From Ensifer sp. WSM1721 (lineage in GTDB: Bacteria; Pseudomonadota; Alphaproteobacteria; Rhizobiales; Rhizobiaceae), in NCBI RefSeq assembly GCF_000513895.2, contig NZ_CP165783.1:1240001-1304000 (forward strand): a stretch of DNA of 64,000 nt. Direction: 5' to 3'. Under the pieces are notes generated by a model. The model did no database searches. It worked only from the letters and a program-made list of their open reading frames with translations, and was not told where the DNA came from. The position numbers and the translations under genes were made by a program. Positions 46,698-55,634 of the stretch are shown here, piece by piece. The stretch's first letter is position 1; the number at the start of each line of letters is the position of its first letter.

Positions 46698-47650
46698 TTC
46701 CCCCTCCCCCGGATATTGCGCGCAAGGCTCGGCAGGAGGCCATCGCGCATGAAGATCATCACCAGCATCATGACGAGGCCGAGCATGACCTGCTCGTATT
46801 CCTGGAACACGGTGAGCACCTGCGGCAGCGTCGTCAGGATCATCGCGCCGCCGATCGCGCCGAGGACGGAACCGGCTCCGCCGAGCACGGTCATGGTGAC
46901 CAGCTCGATCGAATGCATGTAGCCCGCCACATCCGGCGTGATGAACTTGTTCTGAAGCGCGAGCAGCGAGCCGGAAAAAGAGGCGTAGACGGCGGAAATG
47001 ACGAAGGCCTGCAGCTTCAAGCGGGCCACATCGACCCCGACGGTGCGGGCGGCGACCTCCGATCCATGGAGCGCGCGCAGGGCCCGTCCGGTGGGGCTGT
47101 GATGGAGATTCAGCGCGAGCCACGCGCCGACGACCAAAGCGACGCCCGAGAAGGCGTACCAGAAGGCAGAATTGGAAAGGTCGAGGCCAGCCGATTTGAG
47201 GAGGGCTCTCAACCCCGGATCGGGGACCGCCATGCCGTCGGGACCGCCCGTCAATTGCGCCTCGTTGGCGAGCACCATCGACACCAGCGCCCCGAGGCCG
47301 AGGCTCGCCACCGCCAGATAGTAGCCCTTCAAGCGCAGAATCGGTCGCCCGACGAGCCAGGCGATCGCCCCGGAGAGCGCGGCACCGACCACGGCGGCAA
47401 GGAGCGGATTGAGGCCGAGATGGACCGGGGCCAAAGCACAGGCATAGGCGCCGACGCCGACGAAGCCCGCATGGCCGAGGCTGATCTGGCCCGCATAGCC
47501 GGTGAGGACCACGAGCCCCGTGACAGCAAGGCCGTTAACGAAGATCAGCGAGCCGACGCGAAAATAATAGGACGAGGGAAAGAAGATCGGCGCCACCGCG
47601 ATCAGCGCGGCAAGCATGATGAGAGTGGTTGTCTTCGACGAGAACCGCAT
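46694..47650 (-). CDS. livM: Branched-chain-amino-acid-type ABC transporter permease (LivM)
   Basis: This 318-residue inner-membrane permease has the LivM landmarks GLVVLTGYAGQISLGHAGFV near residue 45 and RLKLQAFVISAVYASFSGSL near 220. About eight or nine hydrophobic helices are visible. It starts 2 bases after livH stops and overlaps livG. It works with livH as a heterodimer. Confidence 0.92.
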   Translation of the reverse strand: MRFSSKTTTLIMLAALIAVAPIFFPSSYYFRVGSLIFVNGLAVTGLVVLTGYAGQISLGHAGFVGVGAYACALAPVHLGLNPLLAAVVGAALSGAIAWLVGRPILRLKGYYLAVASLGLGALVSMVLANEAQLTGGPDGMAVPDPGLRALLKSAGLDLSNSAFWYAFSGVALVVGAWLALNLHHSPTGRALRALHGSEVAARTVGVDVARLKLQAFVISAVYASFSGSLLALQNKFITPDVAGYMHSIELVTMTVLGGAGSVLGAIGGAMILTTLPQVLTVFQEYEQVMLGLVMMLVMIFMRDGLLPSLARNIRGRGK

Positions 47651-47652
47651 GG

Positions 47653-48525
47653 CTACACCCGATCCGTTGATTGCCGGCCGAAGAGGCCTTGCGGCATGGC
47701 GAAGAGCACCGCGAGGATGATGACGAAAGCGGCCGCATCCTTGTATTGCGAGCTCAGATAGCCGGCGGTCATCGCCTCGATGACGCCGAGCAGCAGACCG
47801 CCCACCAGCGCACCCTTGGGATTGCCCATGCCGCCGAGCATGGCCGCGGCGAACCCCTTCAGCGCGAGCGCTATGCCGATGTCGTAGCCGGTGAGCGTGA
47901 TAGGCGTGACGAGCACACCGGCGAGCGCGCCGATCGCCGCCGAAAGCGCGAAGCTCAGCGTCATGACGTATTTGGTGTTGATGCCGACGAGTTGCGCGGC
48001 GATGCGGTTGTTGGCGGTGGCGAGCACCGCCCGGCCGGTTAGCGTGCGGGTGAAGAACAGCCAGAGGCCGACGAAGATCGCGAGCGCCCCTGTAATTACC
48101 CAGAGGCTCTGCGGCAGGATCGTCGCCCCCGCGATCGCAATCGGCGTGTCGCCTGAAAAGGCGGGAAACCGGTGAAGCTGCTTGTCGAAGGCGGTCTGAG
48201 TGAGTCCGCGGATGAAGATCGAAGCGCCGATGGTGATGATGATCAGCGAGACGACCGGCGCGCCGCGCGCCGGCTCGATGGCGAGCTTGTTGAGCGCCAC
48301 ACCGATCGCCGCCGTGGCGATGATCGCAAGGAGTGCTGCGAGCGGCAGCGGCAGTCCCGCCTCGAAGGCAAAGACGGTGAACATGCCGCCGAGCATCACG
48401 AACTCGCCCTGGGCGAAGTTCACGACATCGGATGCGTTGTAGATGATGGTGAAGCCGAGGGCGACCAGCGCGTAGACTGCGCCGACCGTTATCCCGGACA
48501 AGAGGAATTGCATGAGTTCGGGCAT
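47653..48525 (-). CDS. livH: Branched-chain-amino-acid-type ABC transporter permease (LivH)
   Basis: This 290-residue permease has the LivH hallmarks GAVYALVALGFTIIYNASDV and VNFAQGEFVMLGGMF at the N-terminus and FAAAMLGGMGNPKGALVGGL near residue 222. The ATG at 48525 is chosen; the longer frame from 48552 adds only polar residues. It lies 73 bases after the binding-protein gene. Confidence 0.92.
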   Translation of the reverse strand: MPELMQFLLSGITVGAVYALVALGFTIIYNASDVVNFAQGEFVMLGGMFTVFAFEAGLPLPLAALLAIIATAAIGVALNKLAIEPARGAPVVSLIIITIGASIFIRGLTQTAFDKQLHRFPAFSGDTPIAIAGATILPQSLWVITGALAIFVGLWLFFTRTLTGRAVLATANNRIAAQLVGINTKYVMTLSFALSAAIGALAGVLVTPITLTGYDIGIALALKGFAAAMLGGMGNPKGALVGGLLLGVIEAMTAGYLSSQYKDAAAFVIILAVLFAMPQGLFGRQSTDRV

Positions 48526-48598
48526 GGATGCCTCCGCTTCGGCACGCCGCAATCACCCGGAGCGCGCTTAGCGCGCCCGGCACTTGACCGATTACTGG

Positions 48599-49747
48599 TT
48601 ATTCGACGAGCTTCCAGCCGCCGTCCTTGATTTCGAGCATCCGGAAGGCGCTGAGGTCGAGGCCGAGATGATCCTCGCCGGACATGGTGACGGTGCCGGT
48701 GGTGCCGACGAGGCCGGACGTCTCCTCGATCGCGTCGCGGATCGCCTGCGGCTCCGCCTTGCCGGCGCGGTTCAGCGCATCGACGAGGATGCGCAGCGCA
48801 TCATGCGCGTAGCCGCCGAAAGTGGAGACCGGCTTGCCTGTCGCGGTTTCGTAGCTCGCCTTGTAGGCTGTGACGACCGGGCGCTGCGGATCGCTTTCGG
48901 GAAGAAGCTTCGCCACGAGCAGTGCCGTACCCGGCAGGCGGACACCCTCGGCGGCCGATGCGCCCGCGAGTTCAATGAACCCGTCGGAGGCGACACCGTG
49001 CGACTGATAGAGCGGCAAGCCGACGGCGAGTTGAGCGCAATTGCGGGTGACGATCGCCGGTCCCTGACCGAAGCCGGCGTTCAAGATCGCCTGGACGCCT
49101 GCGCCTCCCTTGATGTTGGTGAGCTGTGGCGTCATGTCGGCGTCGGCCGGGGCGTACGTTTCGTCGGCAAGCACCTCGATGCCGTAGTCGCCGACGATCT
49201 CAAGGCACTGCTTGCGCATCGATGCACCGAAGCCGTCGGAGCCCGAGATCATGCCGATCTTGGTGAGACCCCGCGCCTTCATGTCCTCGAAGATCTTGGC
49301 GCAAGCCATGCGATCGGTGTGCGGCGTCTTGAAGGTGAAGGGACGGACCGGATCGATGATCTCGATGGCGCCGGCGAGCGAGATGAAGGGAATCTCCGCA
49401 TCCTCGAAGACCTGCAGGATCGCCATGGACGTCCCGGTCGTGGTGCCGCCGATGACGGCAACGACCTCGTCGTCCTCGACGAGGCGGGTCGCGAAGGTGC
49501 GCGCCTTGCTCGGGTCGCCGCCGTCGTCATAGACGATCAGTTCGATCTTCTCGCCGTTGACGCCGCCGGCGGCGTTGATCTCGTCGACGAGCAGCTTCAG
49601 CGTCTTGGCCTCCGGGTCGCCGAGGAAAGCGGCAGGGCCGGTCTCCGACAGCGTCGCGCCGATGCGGATCTCTGCCATCGCCGGCGCCGCAAGCCCGAGA
49701 ACGAGCGCCAGCGTTCCGGCGAACGCGGTGGTGTTGGTGAGTCTCAT
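48599..49747 (-). CDS. Periplasmic substrate-binding protein of the LivJ type
   Basis: This 382-residue solute-binding protein has a signal peptide (MRLTNTTAFAGTLALVLG, cleaved after AMA near residue 25) and the periplasmic-binding-protein type 1 fold of the leucine/amide group (IRIGATLSETGPAAFLGDPE, then VDEINAAGGVNGEKIELIVY). GGAGGAG lies before the ATG at 49747. It follows paaN by 44 bases, so the transporter is in the same operon. It is the gene that would decide the ligand, which may be phenylacetate or an aromatic amino acid. Confidence 0.88.
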   Translation of the reverse strand: MRLTNTTAFAGTLALVLGLAAPAMAEIRIGATLSETGPAAFLGDPEAKTLKLLVDEINAAGGVNGEKIELIVYDDGGDPSKARTFATRLVEDDEVVAVIGGTTTGTSMAILQVFEDAEIPFISLAGAIEIIDPVRPFTFKTPHTDRMACAKIFEDMKARGLTKIGMISGSDGFGASMRKQCLEIVGDYGIEVLADETYAPADADMTPQLTNIKGGAGVQAILNAGFGQGPAIVTRNCAQLAVGLPLYQSHGVASDGFIELAGASAAEGVRLPGTALLVAKLLPESDPQRPVVTAYKASYETATGKPVSTFGGYAHDALRILVDALNRAGKAEPQAIRDAIEETSGLVGTTGTVTMSGEDHLGLDLSAFRMLEIKDGGWKLVE

Positions 49748-49791
49748 GTCAGCATCTCCTCCCAAGAGTGCAGGTTAAGATCGAGGCTCGC

Positions 49792-51453
49792 TCACGCTGC
49801 CATCGGGCGGCGCCACATGGCGACGCGGAAGCGATTGGCGACAAAGGCAGTGTCCGTCAGGCAGGCATTGCCGGCGGGATTGGCGCCGGTCACGTGGAAA
49901 TCGCTGAAGGCAGCGCTCTGATTGACGAAGATCCCGCCGGTGAGATTGACCGACAGGTTGACGCCCGCGGCCGCAAAGGCATCGGCGGCCGCGGCAATGC
50001 GCGCGTCGTCGGTCTCGTAAAGTGCTGCGGTGATGGCGCCCTTGCGGTGGGCAAGGCCGGCTGCACGCGCGATGCCCTCAGCAGCATTCTCCACGGCGAT
50101 GACGAAGGCGATAGGGCCGAAACGCTCCTCCTCGTACGCCGGGGTCTGATCGCCATCCACGGCGAGGATCATGGGTGTCGCGGTGCGTGCCCCTTCCACA
50201 CCCGTAAGTGGAGCCGAGTCGCGCACGAGCCGGCCAAGGCCGCGCGCCGCCTCGACCCGCGCGAGCGTCGCAGGATTGGCAATGGCGCCGCACACGCCGG
50301 CGGCGCGGGCCGGATCGGAAAGCAGCGCGTCGACCGCTGCGGCGACCCCCGCCGCGATCGCATCGAAATTCTTCGGCCCTTCGTTCGTCTCAATCCCGCC
50401 GCGCGGAACGTAGATGTTCTGCGGCGCGGTGCACATCTGGCCGCTATAGAGCGACAGCGAGAAGGCGATATTGGCGCACATGCCGGCGAAATCGTCGGTT
50501 GCGCCGATCACGATCGAGTTGACGCCAGCCTCTTCGGTATAGACCTGCCGCGTCGCTGCATTCTCGCTTACCCAATCGCCGAAGGCATTAGAGCCGGTGT
50601 AGTCGATTATCGCCACTGCGGGGTGCTGCACGAGATCGCGGGTGATCTCCGCACCCGCTTCGTCAGCGGCGAGCAGGACGATATCGGCGGGAAATCCCTC
50701 TTCGGCAAGAACTTCGCACGCCACTTGGACCGTAAGCGCCAACGGCAGGATGGCGCCCGGATGCGGCTTGACGATCAACGTGTTGCCGGTGGCGAGACTC
50801 GCGAACAGGCCCGGATAGCTGTTCCACGTCGGGAAGGTCTGGCAGCCGATGACGAGCGATATGCCGCGCGGCACGATGCGCCAATGCTTCTCGATCACGA
50901 TCGGCTCGCCCTTGCCCTGGGGCTTCACCCAGGTTGCGCGTGCCGGCGTGCGCGTCATCTCGGCCCAGGCATAGGCGACGGCCTCGAGGCCGCGATCCTG
51001 GGCATGTGGGCCGCCCGCCTGAAAGGCCATGGCGAAGGCCTGGCCCGTCGTGTGCATGACGGCATTCGCCATCTCGAAGCTCATGCGGTTGAGCCGCGCG
51101 AGAATTTCGAGGCAAACGCCGACCCGGATCTCCGGCGAAGCACCGGCCCAGGCAGGCGCCGCACTCTGAGAAGCGGCAACAAGAGTTTCCGCATCGGCGG
51201 CCGGGTAAGTGATGCCGAGCGCGAAGCCATAGGGCGAGACTTCCTGGCCAACCGCCTTCATACCTGGATGGCCGGGCAACTCGAAAGGCCTGCCGAGACG
51301 CGCCCGATAAGCGGAAAGACCATCCTCTTTGGCCGTTTCCCCATATACTTTGCCGCTCGGCACTTCGGGAAAGGCGGACCAGTAACCGCGATCCTGCGCC
51401 GCTTGCAATGCCGCGCCAAGCGTCGTGCGATGCCGGTCGAATAGGTCGCCCAT
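49792..51453 (-). CDS. paaN: PaaN-type phenylacetate-degradation aldehyde dehydrogenase (single-domain)
   Basis: This 553-residue protein belongs to the aldehyde-dehydrogenase-only PaaN group (TIGR02288 type), distinct from the PaaZ fusion at 55635-57692. The nucleophile is C341 in SGQMCTAPQ. The N-terminal region, including PFELPGHPGMKAVGQEVSPYG, is typical. Its exact role is debated, since PaaZ already does ring opening; it may oxidise the reactive semialdehyde that escapes. It is first in a seven-gene operon with the ABC transporter and the hydratase/dehydrogenase, starting 34 bases from the probable regulator site. Confidence 0.9.
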   Translation of the reverse strand: MGDLFDRHRTTLGAALQAAQDRGYWSAFPEVPSGKVYGETAKEDGLSAYRARLGRPFELPGHPGMKAVGQEVSPYGFALGITYPAADAETLVAASQSAAPAWAGASPEIRVGVCLEILARLNRMSFEMANAVMHTTGQAFAMAFQAGGPHAQDRGLEAVAYAWAEMTRTPARATWVKPQGKGEPIVIEKHWRIVPRGISLVIGCQTFPTWNSYPGLFASLATGNTLIVKPHPGAILPLALTVQVACEVLAEEGFPADIVLLAADEAGAEITRDLVQHPAVAIIDYTGSNAFGDWVSENAATRQVYTEEAGVNSIVIGATDDFAGMCANIAFSLSLYSGQMCTAPQNIYVPRGGIETNEGPKNFDAIAAGVAAAVDALLSDPARAAGVCGAIANPATLARVEAARGLGRLVRDSAPLTGVEGARTATPMILAVDGDQTPAYEEERFGPIAFVIAVENAAEGIARAAGLAHRKGAITAALYETDDARIAAAADAFAAAGVNLSVNLTGGIFVNQSAAFSDFHVTGANPAGNACLTDTAFVANRFRVAMWRRPMAA

Positions 51454-51486
51454 GTCCGTTCCTCCCTGGTGGTGCGTTTATCATTG

Positions 51487-51504
51487 ACTGACCGGTCGGT
51501 TTAT
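51487..51504. promoter_or_regulatory. Probable PaaR (TetR-type) operator between paaN and paaG
   Basis: The 18-base sequence ACTGACCGGTCGGTTTAT has the palindromic core ACCGGTCGGT. A nearly identical site (ACCGACCGATCGGTTAGT) lies at 63535-63552 before paaJ. Both are preceded by TTG and sit where they would block the promoters of the paaN and paaG operons. Confidence 0.65.
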
Positions 51505-51553
51505 GCAAGAGTTTTTTTAGAGCCGCCGATCGGCATGGCGGCAGGGAGGGATC

Positions 51554-52345
51554 ATGTCCGAATCCGACACCGTTCTGTCGGCGCTTGCAGATGGCGTGCT
51601 GCGCCTGACGCTCAACCGCCCCGACAAGCTCAATGCCTTCAACGAGGAAATGCATCTGGCGCTGCGCGCCGGCTTCGAGCGCGCCCACTCAGACGGCACT
51701 GTGCGTGCCGTTTTGCTAACCGGCGCCGGACGCGGCTTCTCGGCTGGTCAGGATCTCGGCGATCGTGACCCCCGCAAGGGCGGCACGCCGGACCTCGGCC
51801 ACACGATAGAGACCTTCTACAACCCGCTCCTAAGGCTGATCCGCGGCCTCGAAAAGCCGGTCGTCTGCGCCGTCAACGGGGTGGCGGCGGGCGCCGGCGC
51901 CAACATCGCCTTTGCCTGCGACATCACCCTTGCCGCCCGCTCCGCCCGCTTCATCCAGGCCTTCGCCAAGATCGGGCTGGTGCCCGATTCCGGCGGAACC
52001 TGGAGCCTCACCCGGTTGATCGGCGAGGCGCGCGCCAAGGCGCTGGCGATGACGGCGGAACCGCTCGACGCCGAAACGGCGGCCAACTGGGGCCTGATCT
52101 GGCGCGCGGTGGATGACGCGGCACTGATGGACGAGGCGTCGGCCCTTGCCGCACGCCTCGCCGCCGGCCCGACCAAGGGTCTCGGCATGACCAAGCGGGC
52201 GATCCACGCGGCTGCCACCAATTCCTTGAACGAGCAGCTCGACCTCGAGCGTGACCTGCAGCGCGAGGCCGGCCTGAGCGCCGACTATGCCGAGGGCGTG
52301 ACGGCCTTCCTGGAAAAGCGCAAACCGGAATTCAAGGGCAGATGA
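51554..52345 (+). CDS. paaG: PaaG, ring-1,2-epoxyphenylacetyl-CoA isomerase
   Basis: This 263-residue crotonase-family isomerase has AGRGFSAGQDLGDRDP near residue 60 and the oxyanion-hole stretch GVAAGAGANIAFACDI near 112. It carries the acidic residue in IGLVPDSGGTWSL that is conserved in PaaG. It converts the epoxide made by PaaABCDE to the oxepin form and also acts later as a double-bond isomerase. It is first in the forward operon paaG-paaI-paaK, divergent from paaN. Confidence 0.93.
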   Translation: MSESDTVLSALADGVLRLTLNRPDKLNAFNEEMHLALRAGFERAHSDGTVRAVLLTGAGRGFSAGQDLGDRDPRKGGTPDLGHTIETFYNPLLRLIRGLEKPVVCAVNGVAAGAGANIAFACDITLAARSARFIQAFAKIGLVPDSGGTWSLTRLIGEARAKALAMTAEPLDAETAANWGLIWRAVDDAALMDEASALAARLAAGPTKGLGMTKRAIHAAATNSLNEQLDLERDLQREAGLSADYAEGVTAFLEKRKPEFKGR

Positions 52346-52824
52346 TGGACGCGGGGAGAATGACAGCCGAAGAATTGGCGAATGCCTGCGCCCGTGTGAT
52401 GTGGGACGACGACCAGGCCTCGCAGCGGCTCGGCATGACAATCGATCATATCGCACCGGGTGCGGCGACGCTGTCGATGACGATCACGCCGGAGATGACC
52501 AACGGCCACGGCACCTGCCACGGCGGCTACATCTTCACGCTCGCCGATTCCGCTTTCGCCTTCGCCTGCAACAGCTATAACCAGCGCGCCGTCGCCCAGC
52601 ACTGCTCGGTGACCTATATCGCTCCGGCCTTCGAGGGCGACCGGCTGACCGCGACGGCGCACGAAGTCTCGCGACGCGGTCGCGGCGGCATCTACGATAT
52701 CCGCATTGCCAACCAGCGCGGCGAACACATCGCCGAGTTCCGCGGCCATTCACGCACCGTCAAGGGCGCGCATCTGCCGCAGCCAGAGGACGCGCAGCAC
52801 GACGCCGACGCTTCAGAAGCGTGA
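52342..52824 (+). CDS. paaI: PaaI, hydroxyphenylacetyl-CoA thioesterase
   Basis: This 160-residue hotdog-fold thioesterase has the PaaI active-site stretch HGTCHGGYIFTLADSAFAFA. It removes dead-end acyl-CoA products such as 2-hydroxyphenylacetyl-CoA so that coenzyme A is not trapped. Its ATG overlaps the paaG stop codon by 4 bases. The length and start agree with the family. Confidence 0.92.
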   Translation: MMDAGRMTAEELANACARVMWDDDQASQRLGMTIDHIAPGAATLSMTITPEMTNGHGTCHGGYIFTLADSAFAFACNSYNQRAVAQHCSVTYIAPAFEGDRLTATAHEVSRRGRGGIYDIRIANQRGEHIAEFRGHSRTVKGAHLPQPEDAQHDADASEA

Positions 52825-52832
52825 AGGCCGCC

Positions 52833-52879
52833 GCAATGCTTTGAAATGCTGCATGATTTGCCGCGGCTCGGTGCCGCGG
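52833..52879. repeat. paaI-paaK gap: repeat remnant and hairpin
   Basis: GCTTTGAAATGCTGCATG (52838-52855) matches the linker and left edge of the composite intergenic repeat, but the palindrome after it is missing. A 7-bp hairpin, CCGCGGC-TCGGT-GCCGCGG, follows at 52861-52879. Together they lie between paaI and the paaK ribosome site. Confidence 0.5.
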
Positions 52880-52915
52880 GCGTCATGCGGGAGGAAATTC
52901 TTGGAGGAGATATTC

Positions 52916-54226
52916 ATGGAAGACCTTTCACCCCGTCCCGGCGATCTCGACCCGATCGAAACCGCCTCCCGCGACGAGATTGCGGGCCTCCAGCTCGAGC
53001 GCATGAAATGGTCGATCGCCCATGCCTATGAGAATTCGCCCTTCTATCGCGCCCGCTTCGATGCGGCCGGCGTGCATCCGTCCGACCTGAAGTCGCTCGC
53101 CGACCTCGCGAAATTTCCCTTCACGACCAAGCAGGACCTGCGCGAGACCTATCCCTTCGGCATGTTCGCCGTTCCGCGCGAGAAGCTCTGCCGCATCCAC
53201 GCCTCTTCGGGCACCACCGGCAAGCCGACCGTGGTCGGCTATACGCTGAACGACATCGACACCTGGGCGAGCGTCGTCGCGCGCTCGATCCGTGCCTCCG
53301 GCGGCAGGCCGGGCGACATCGTCCACGTCGCCTATGGCTACGGCCTCTTCACCGGCGGCCTCGGTGCGCATTACGGCGCCGAGAAGCTCGGCTGTACCGT
53401 CGTGCCGATCTCTGGCGGCATGACCGAGCGGCAGGTGACCCTGATGGCGGACTTCAAGCCGCGCATCATCATGGTGACCCCGTCCTACATGCTCTCGATC
53501 CTCGACGAGTTCCGCCGCCAGGGGAGAGATCCGCGCGAAAGCTCGCTCGCCGTCGGCATCTTCGGCGCCGAGCCGTGGACCAATGCCATGCGCGAGGAGA
53601 TCGAGCACGCTTTCAACATGCACGCCGTCGACATCTACGGTCTCTCGGAAGTGATGGGACCGGGGGTTGCCAATGAATGCGTGGAGACGAAGGACGGCTT
53701 GCATGTCTGGGAGGATCACTTCTATCCCGAGATCATCGATCCGATGACCGGCGAGGTGCTGCCCGACGGCCAGATGGGCGAACTGGTCTTCACGACGCTT
53801 ACCAAGGAAGGCCTGCCGATGATCCGCTATCGCACGCGCGATCTGACGCGGCTCATGCCCGGGACGGCGCGCTCCATGCGCCGCATCGAGAAGATCACCG
53901 GGCGCTCGGACGACATGATGATCCTGCGCGGCGTCAACGTCTTTCCGACCCAGATCGAGGAACAGATTCTGAAATGCCGAGGCCTGGCGCCGCATTTCCA
54001 GATCGAGCTCACCCGGTCGGGACGCATGGACAACATGACCGTGCATGTCGAATGCACACGGGAAGCGGCGGACGAGGCGGCGCGCGCCGGATCGTCAAGG
54101 GAACTCGCCCACCACATCAAGAGTGTGGTCGGCGTCAGCACGAGAATCGAGGTACACGACCCGGGCGGGGTCGCACGCTCCGAGGGCAAGGCAAAAAGGG
54201 TCGTCGACAATCGACCCAAGGCATAA
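52916..54226 (+). CDS. paaK: PaaK, phenylacetate-CoA ligase
   Basis: This 436-residue adenylate-forming enzyme has the P-loop-like SSGTTGKPT at residues 97-105, IYGLSEVMGPGVANEC near residue 243 and the hinge MIRYRTRDLT near 305, with the C-terminal lid ending KAKRVVDNRP. It makes phenylacetyl-CoA, which is both the pathway substrate and the usual signal for the regulators. TTGGAGGAG precedes the ATG at 52916. The N-terminal extension back to 52706 overlaps paaI and is rejected. Confidence 0.94.
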   Translation: MEDLSPRPGDLDPIETASRDEIAGLQLERMKWSIAHAYENSPFYRARFDAAGVHPSDLKSLADLAKFPFTTKQDLRETYPFGMFAVPREKLCRIHASSGTTGKPTVVGYTLNDIDTWASVVARSIRASGGRPGDIVHVAYGYGLFTGGLGAHYGAEKLGCTVVPISGGMTERQVTLMADFKPRIIMVTPSYMLSILDEFRRQGRDPRESSLAVGIFGAEPWTNAMREEIEHAFNMHAVDIYGLSEVMGPGVANECVETKDGLHVWEDHFYPEIIDPMTGEVLPDGQMGELVFTTLTKEGLPMIRYRTRDLTRLMPGTARSMRRIEKITGRSDDMMILRGVNVFPTQIEEQILKCRGLAPHFQIELTRSGRMDNMTVHVECTREAADEAARAGSSRELAHHIKSVVGVSTRIEVHDPGGVARSEGKAKRVVDNRPKA

Positions 54227-54253
54227 GGGCCGACAGTCGTGGACGATCTTTGC

Positions 54254-54275
54254 GGGAGGACTTTACGGTCCTCCC
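54254..54275 (+). terminator. Terminator after paaK
   Basis: 8-bp arms GGGAGGAC (54254-54261) and GTCCTCCC (54268-54275) around TTTACG are followed by TTATT. The hairpin lies 28 bases past the paaK stop codon, so the tetR-type gene behind it may have its own promoter. Confidence 0.6.
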
Positions 54276-54374
54276 TTATTCGTGGGATTGAGCAGGTATA
54301 CGTTGGAACTACGCTATTCCGGGATGGAAAACCGTTCCACGCTTTTCCTGGAATTGCTTTAGAGCAGGATCAAT

Positions 54375-54971
54375 ATGGCACGAACACGCGCAATCGACTT
54401 TGAGGAAAAACAGCGTGGCATTCTGGTGAGCGCCGCCGCGGTCTTCGCCGAGATGGGCATGGAAAAAGCCTCGATGGCGCAGATCGCAGCGCACAGCAAC
54501 GTGTCCAAGGCACTGCTCTATCACTATTATCCGAGCAAGGACGCACTGATCTTCGACATCGTCCGCACGCACCTGGCCGAGCTCGACGCGGCCATCGAGG
54601 CGGCCGACCGGCCGGACCTTGCGCCGGAGAAGCGGTTGCGGCTGCTTGTCCGCCAGGTGCTGGAAAACTATCGCGACGCCGATGACCAGCACAAGGTGCA
54701 GTTGAACGGCACGAGCGCGCTCTCGCCCGAGCAGATGGCCGAGATCCACGCTATCGAGCGGCGCATCGTCAAACGCTTCTCGACCGTGATCAACGACATC
54801 AATCCAGACCTCAACAAGGACCGTCCCCTGCTGATGCCCGTCACCATGTCGCTCTTCGGCATGATGAACTGGGTCTATATGTGGTTCCGCCCCGACGGCC
54901 CAATCAGCCGCGACGAATATGCCGATGTCGCTACGACGCTGATCCTCGAAGGCATCAAGGCGGTGCGCTGA
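54375..54971 (+). CDS. paaR: TetR family regulator, probable PaaR
   Basis: This 198-residue TetR regulator has a helix-turn-helix at about residues 12-60 (ILVSAAAVFAEMGMEKASMA, then NVSKALLYHYYPSKDAL). The ligand domain shows FGMMNWVYMWFRPDGPISRD, a form often found in TetR regulators of acyl-CoA and phenylacetate catabolism. It follows paaK by 148 bases with a terminator between. It most likely binds the two 18-base palindromes and is released by phenylacetyl-CoA; this is inference. No copy of the palindrome is seen before this gene itself. Confidence 0.78.
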   Translation: MARTRAIDFEEKQRGILVSAAAVFAEMGMEKASMAQIAAHSNVSKALLYHYYPSKDALIFDIVRTHLAELDAAIEAADRPDLAPEKRLRLLVRQVLENYRDADDQHKVQLNGTSALSPEQMAEIHAIERRIVKRFSTVINDINPDLNKDRPLLMPVTMSLFGMMNWVYMWFRPDGPISRDEYADVATTLILEGIKAVR

Positions 54972-55020
54972 GCACACCTTCCGCGCGAAGTAGCATCTCG
55001 AGGTGTCCAGGACGGCACCT

Positions 55021-55081
55021 CCCCCTCTGCCTGCCGGGCATCTCCCCCCACAAGGGGGGAGATCGGCAGGGCAAAGAGGGG
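55021..55081. repeat. RIME1-type rhizobial intergenic palindrome
   Basis: The nested hairpin has a perfect inner stem ATCTCCCCCC (55040-55049) / GGGGGGAGAT (55054-55063), an outer CTGCC / GGCAG and an outermost CCCTCT / AGAGGG. The wording CCTCTGCCTGCCGGGCATCT is that of the RIME1 elements described in Rhizobium and Sinorhizobium. It lies between the convergent paaR and thioesterase genes. Confidence 0.8.
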
Positions 55082-55117
55082 TATCAACACCGCTTTGCAG
55101 TGTTATCGGATTCCCCC

Positions 55118-55630
55118 CTACTCCCCCGCGCCGTCTACGTCCCGACCGGTTTCCGCGACCGTCTTCAGCCGGTGGGCGAATTCCCGCCTCAGCGTACGGC
55201 GGAGTTCCGCCGCCTGATGGCGGCGTTTGTCGGTCGGCGTCTCGGGATGATATTCCGGGACCGCCACCGGGCGGCCCTCGTCGTCGACGGCGACCATGGT
55301 GAAATAGCAGGAATTCGTGTGCCGCCTTGTGGCGGCACGGATGTTTTCCGCCTCCACCCGGATGCCGACCTCCATCGAGGTCCGGCCGGCATAGTTGATC
55401 GAGGCGCGGAAGGTGACCAGCTCGCCGACATGAATCGGCTCCTTGAAGATCACCTGGTCGACCGACAAGGTCACCGCATATTGTTTGGAGAAGCGCGAGG
55501 CGCAGGAAAACGCGACGCGGTCGAGCAGGTTCAGAAGCGCGCCGCCATGCACCTTGCCGCTGAAATTCGCCATGTCCGGCGTCATCAGCACGGTCATTTC
55601 CAGGCGCCGCGAATCCTGCTCTGTCGTCAT
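55118..55630 (-). CDS. Acyl-CoA thioesterase, hotdog fold
   Basis: This 170-residue thioesterase of the YciA/BACH group has MANFSGKVHGGALLNLLDRV near residue 19 and GRTSMEVGIRVEAENI near 82. It would hydrolyse acyl-CoA and free coenzyme A. It is the last gene of the paaJABCDE operon, 4 bases after paaZ. It is a second thioesterase besides PaaI. The C-terminal 40 residues are basic and poorly conserved. Confidence 0.85.
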   Translation of the reverse strand: MTTEQDSRRLEMTVLMTPDMANFSGKVHGGALLNLLDRVAFSCASRFSKQYAVTLSVDQVIFKEPIHVGELVTFRASINYAGRTSMEVGIRVEAENIRAATRRHTNSCYFTMVAVDDEGRPVAVPEYHPETPTDKRRHQAAELRRTLRREFAHRLKTVAETGRDVDGAGE

Positions 55631-55634
55631 GTCG

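Noticed and set aside
46694-48583. Long in-frame extension of LivM to 629 codons
   Set aside because: The upstream part overlaps livH out of frame; the LivM family start is the ATG at 47650.
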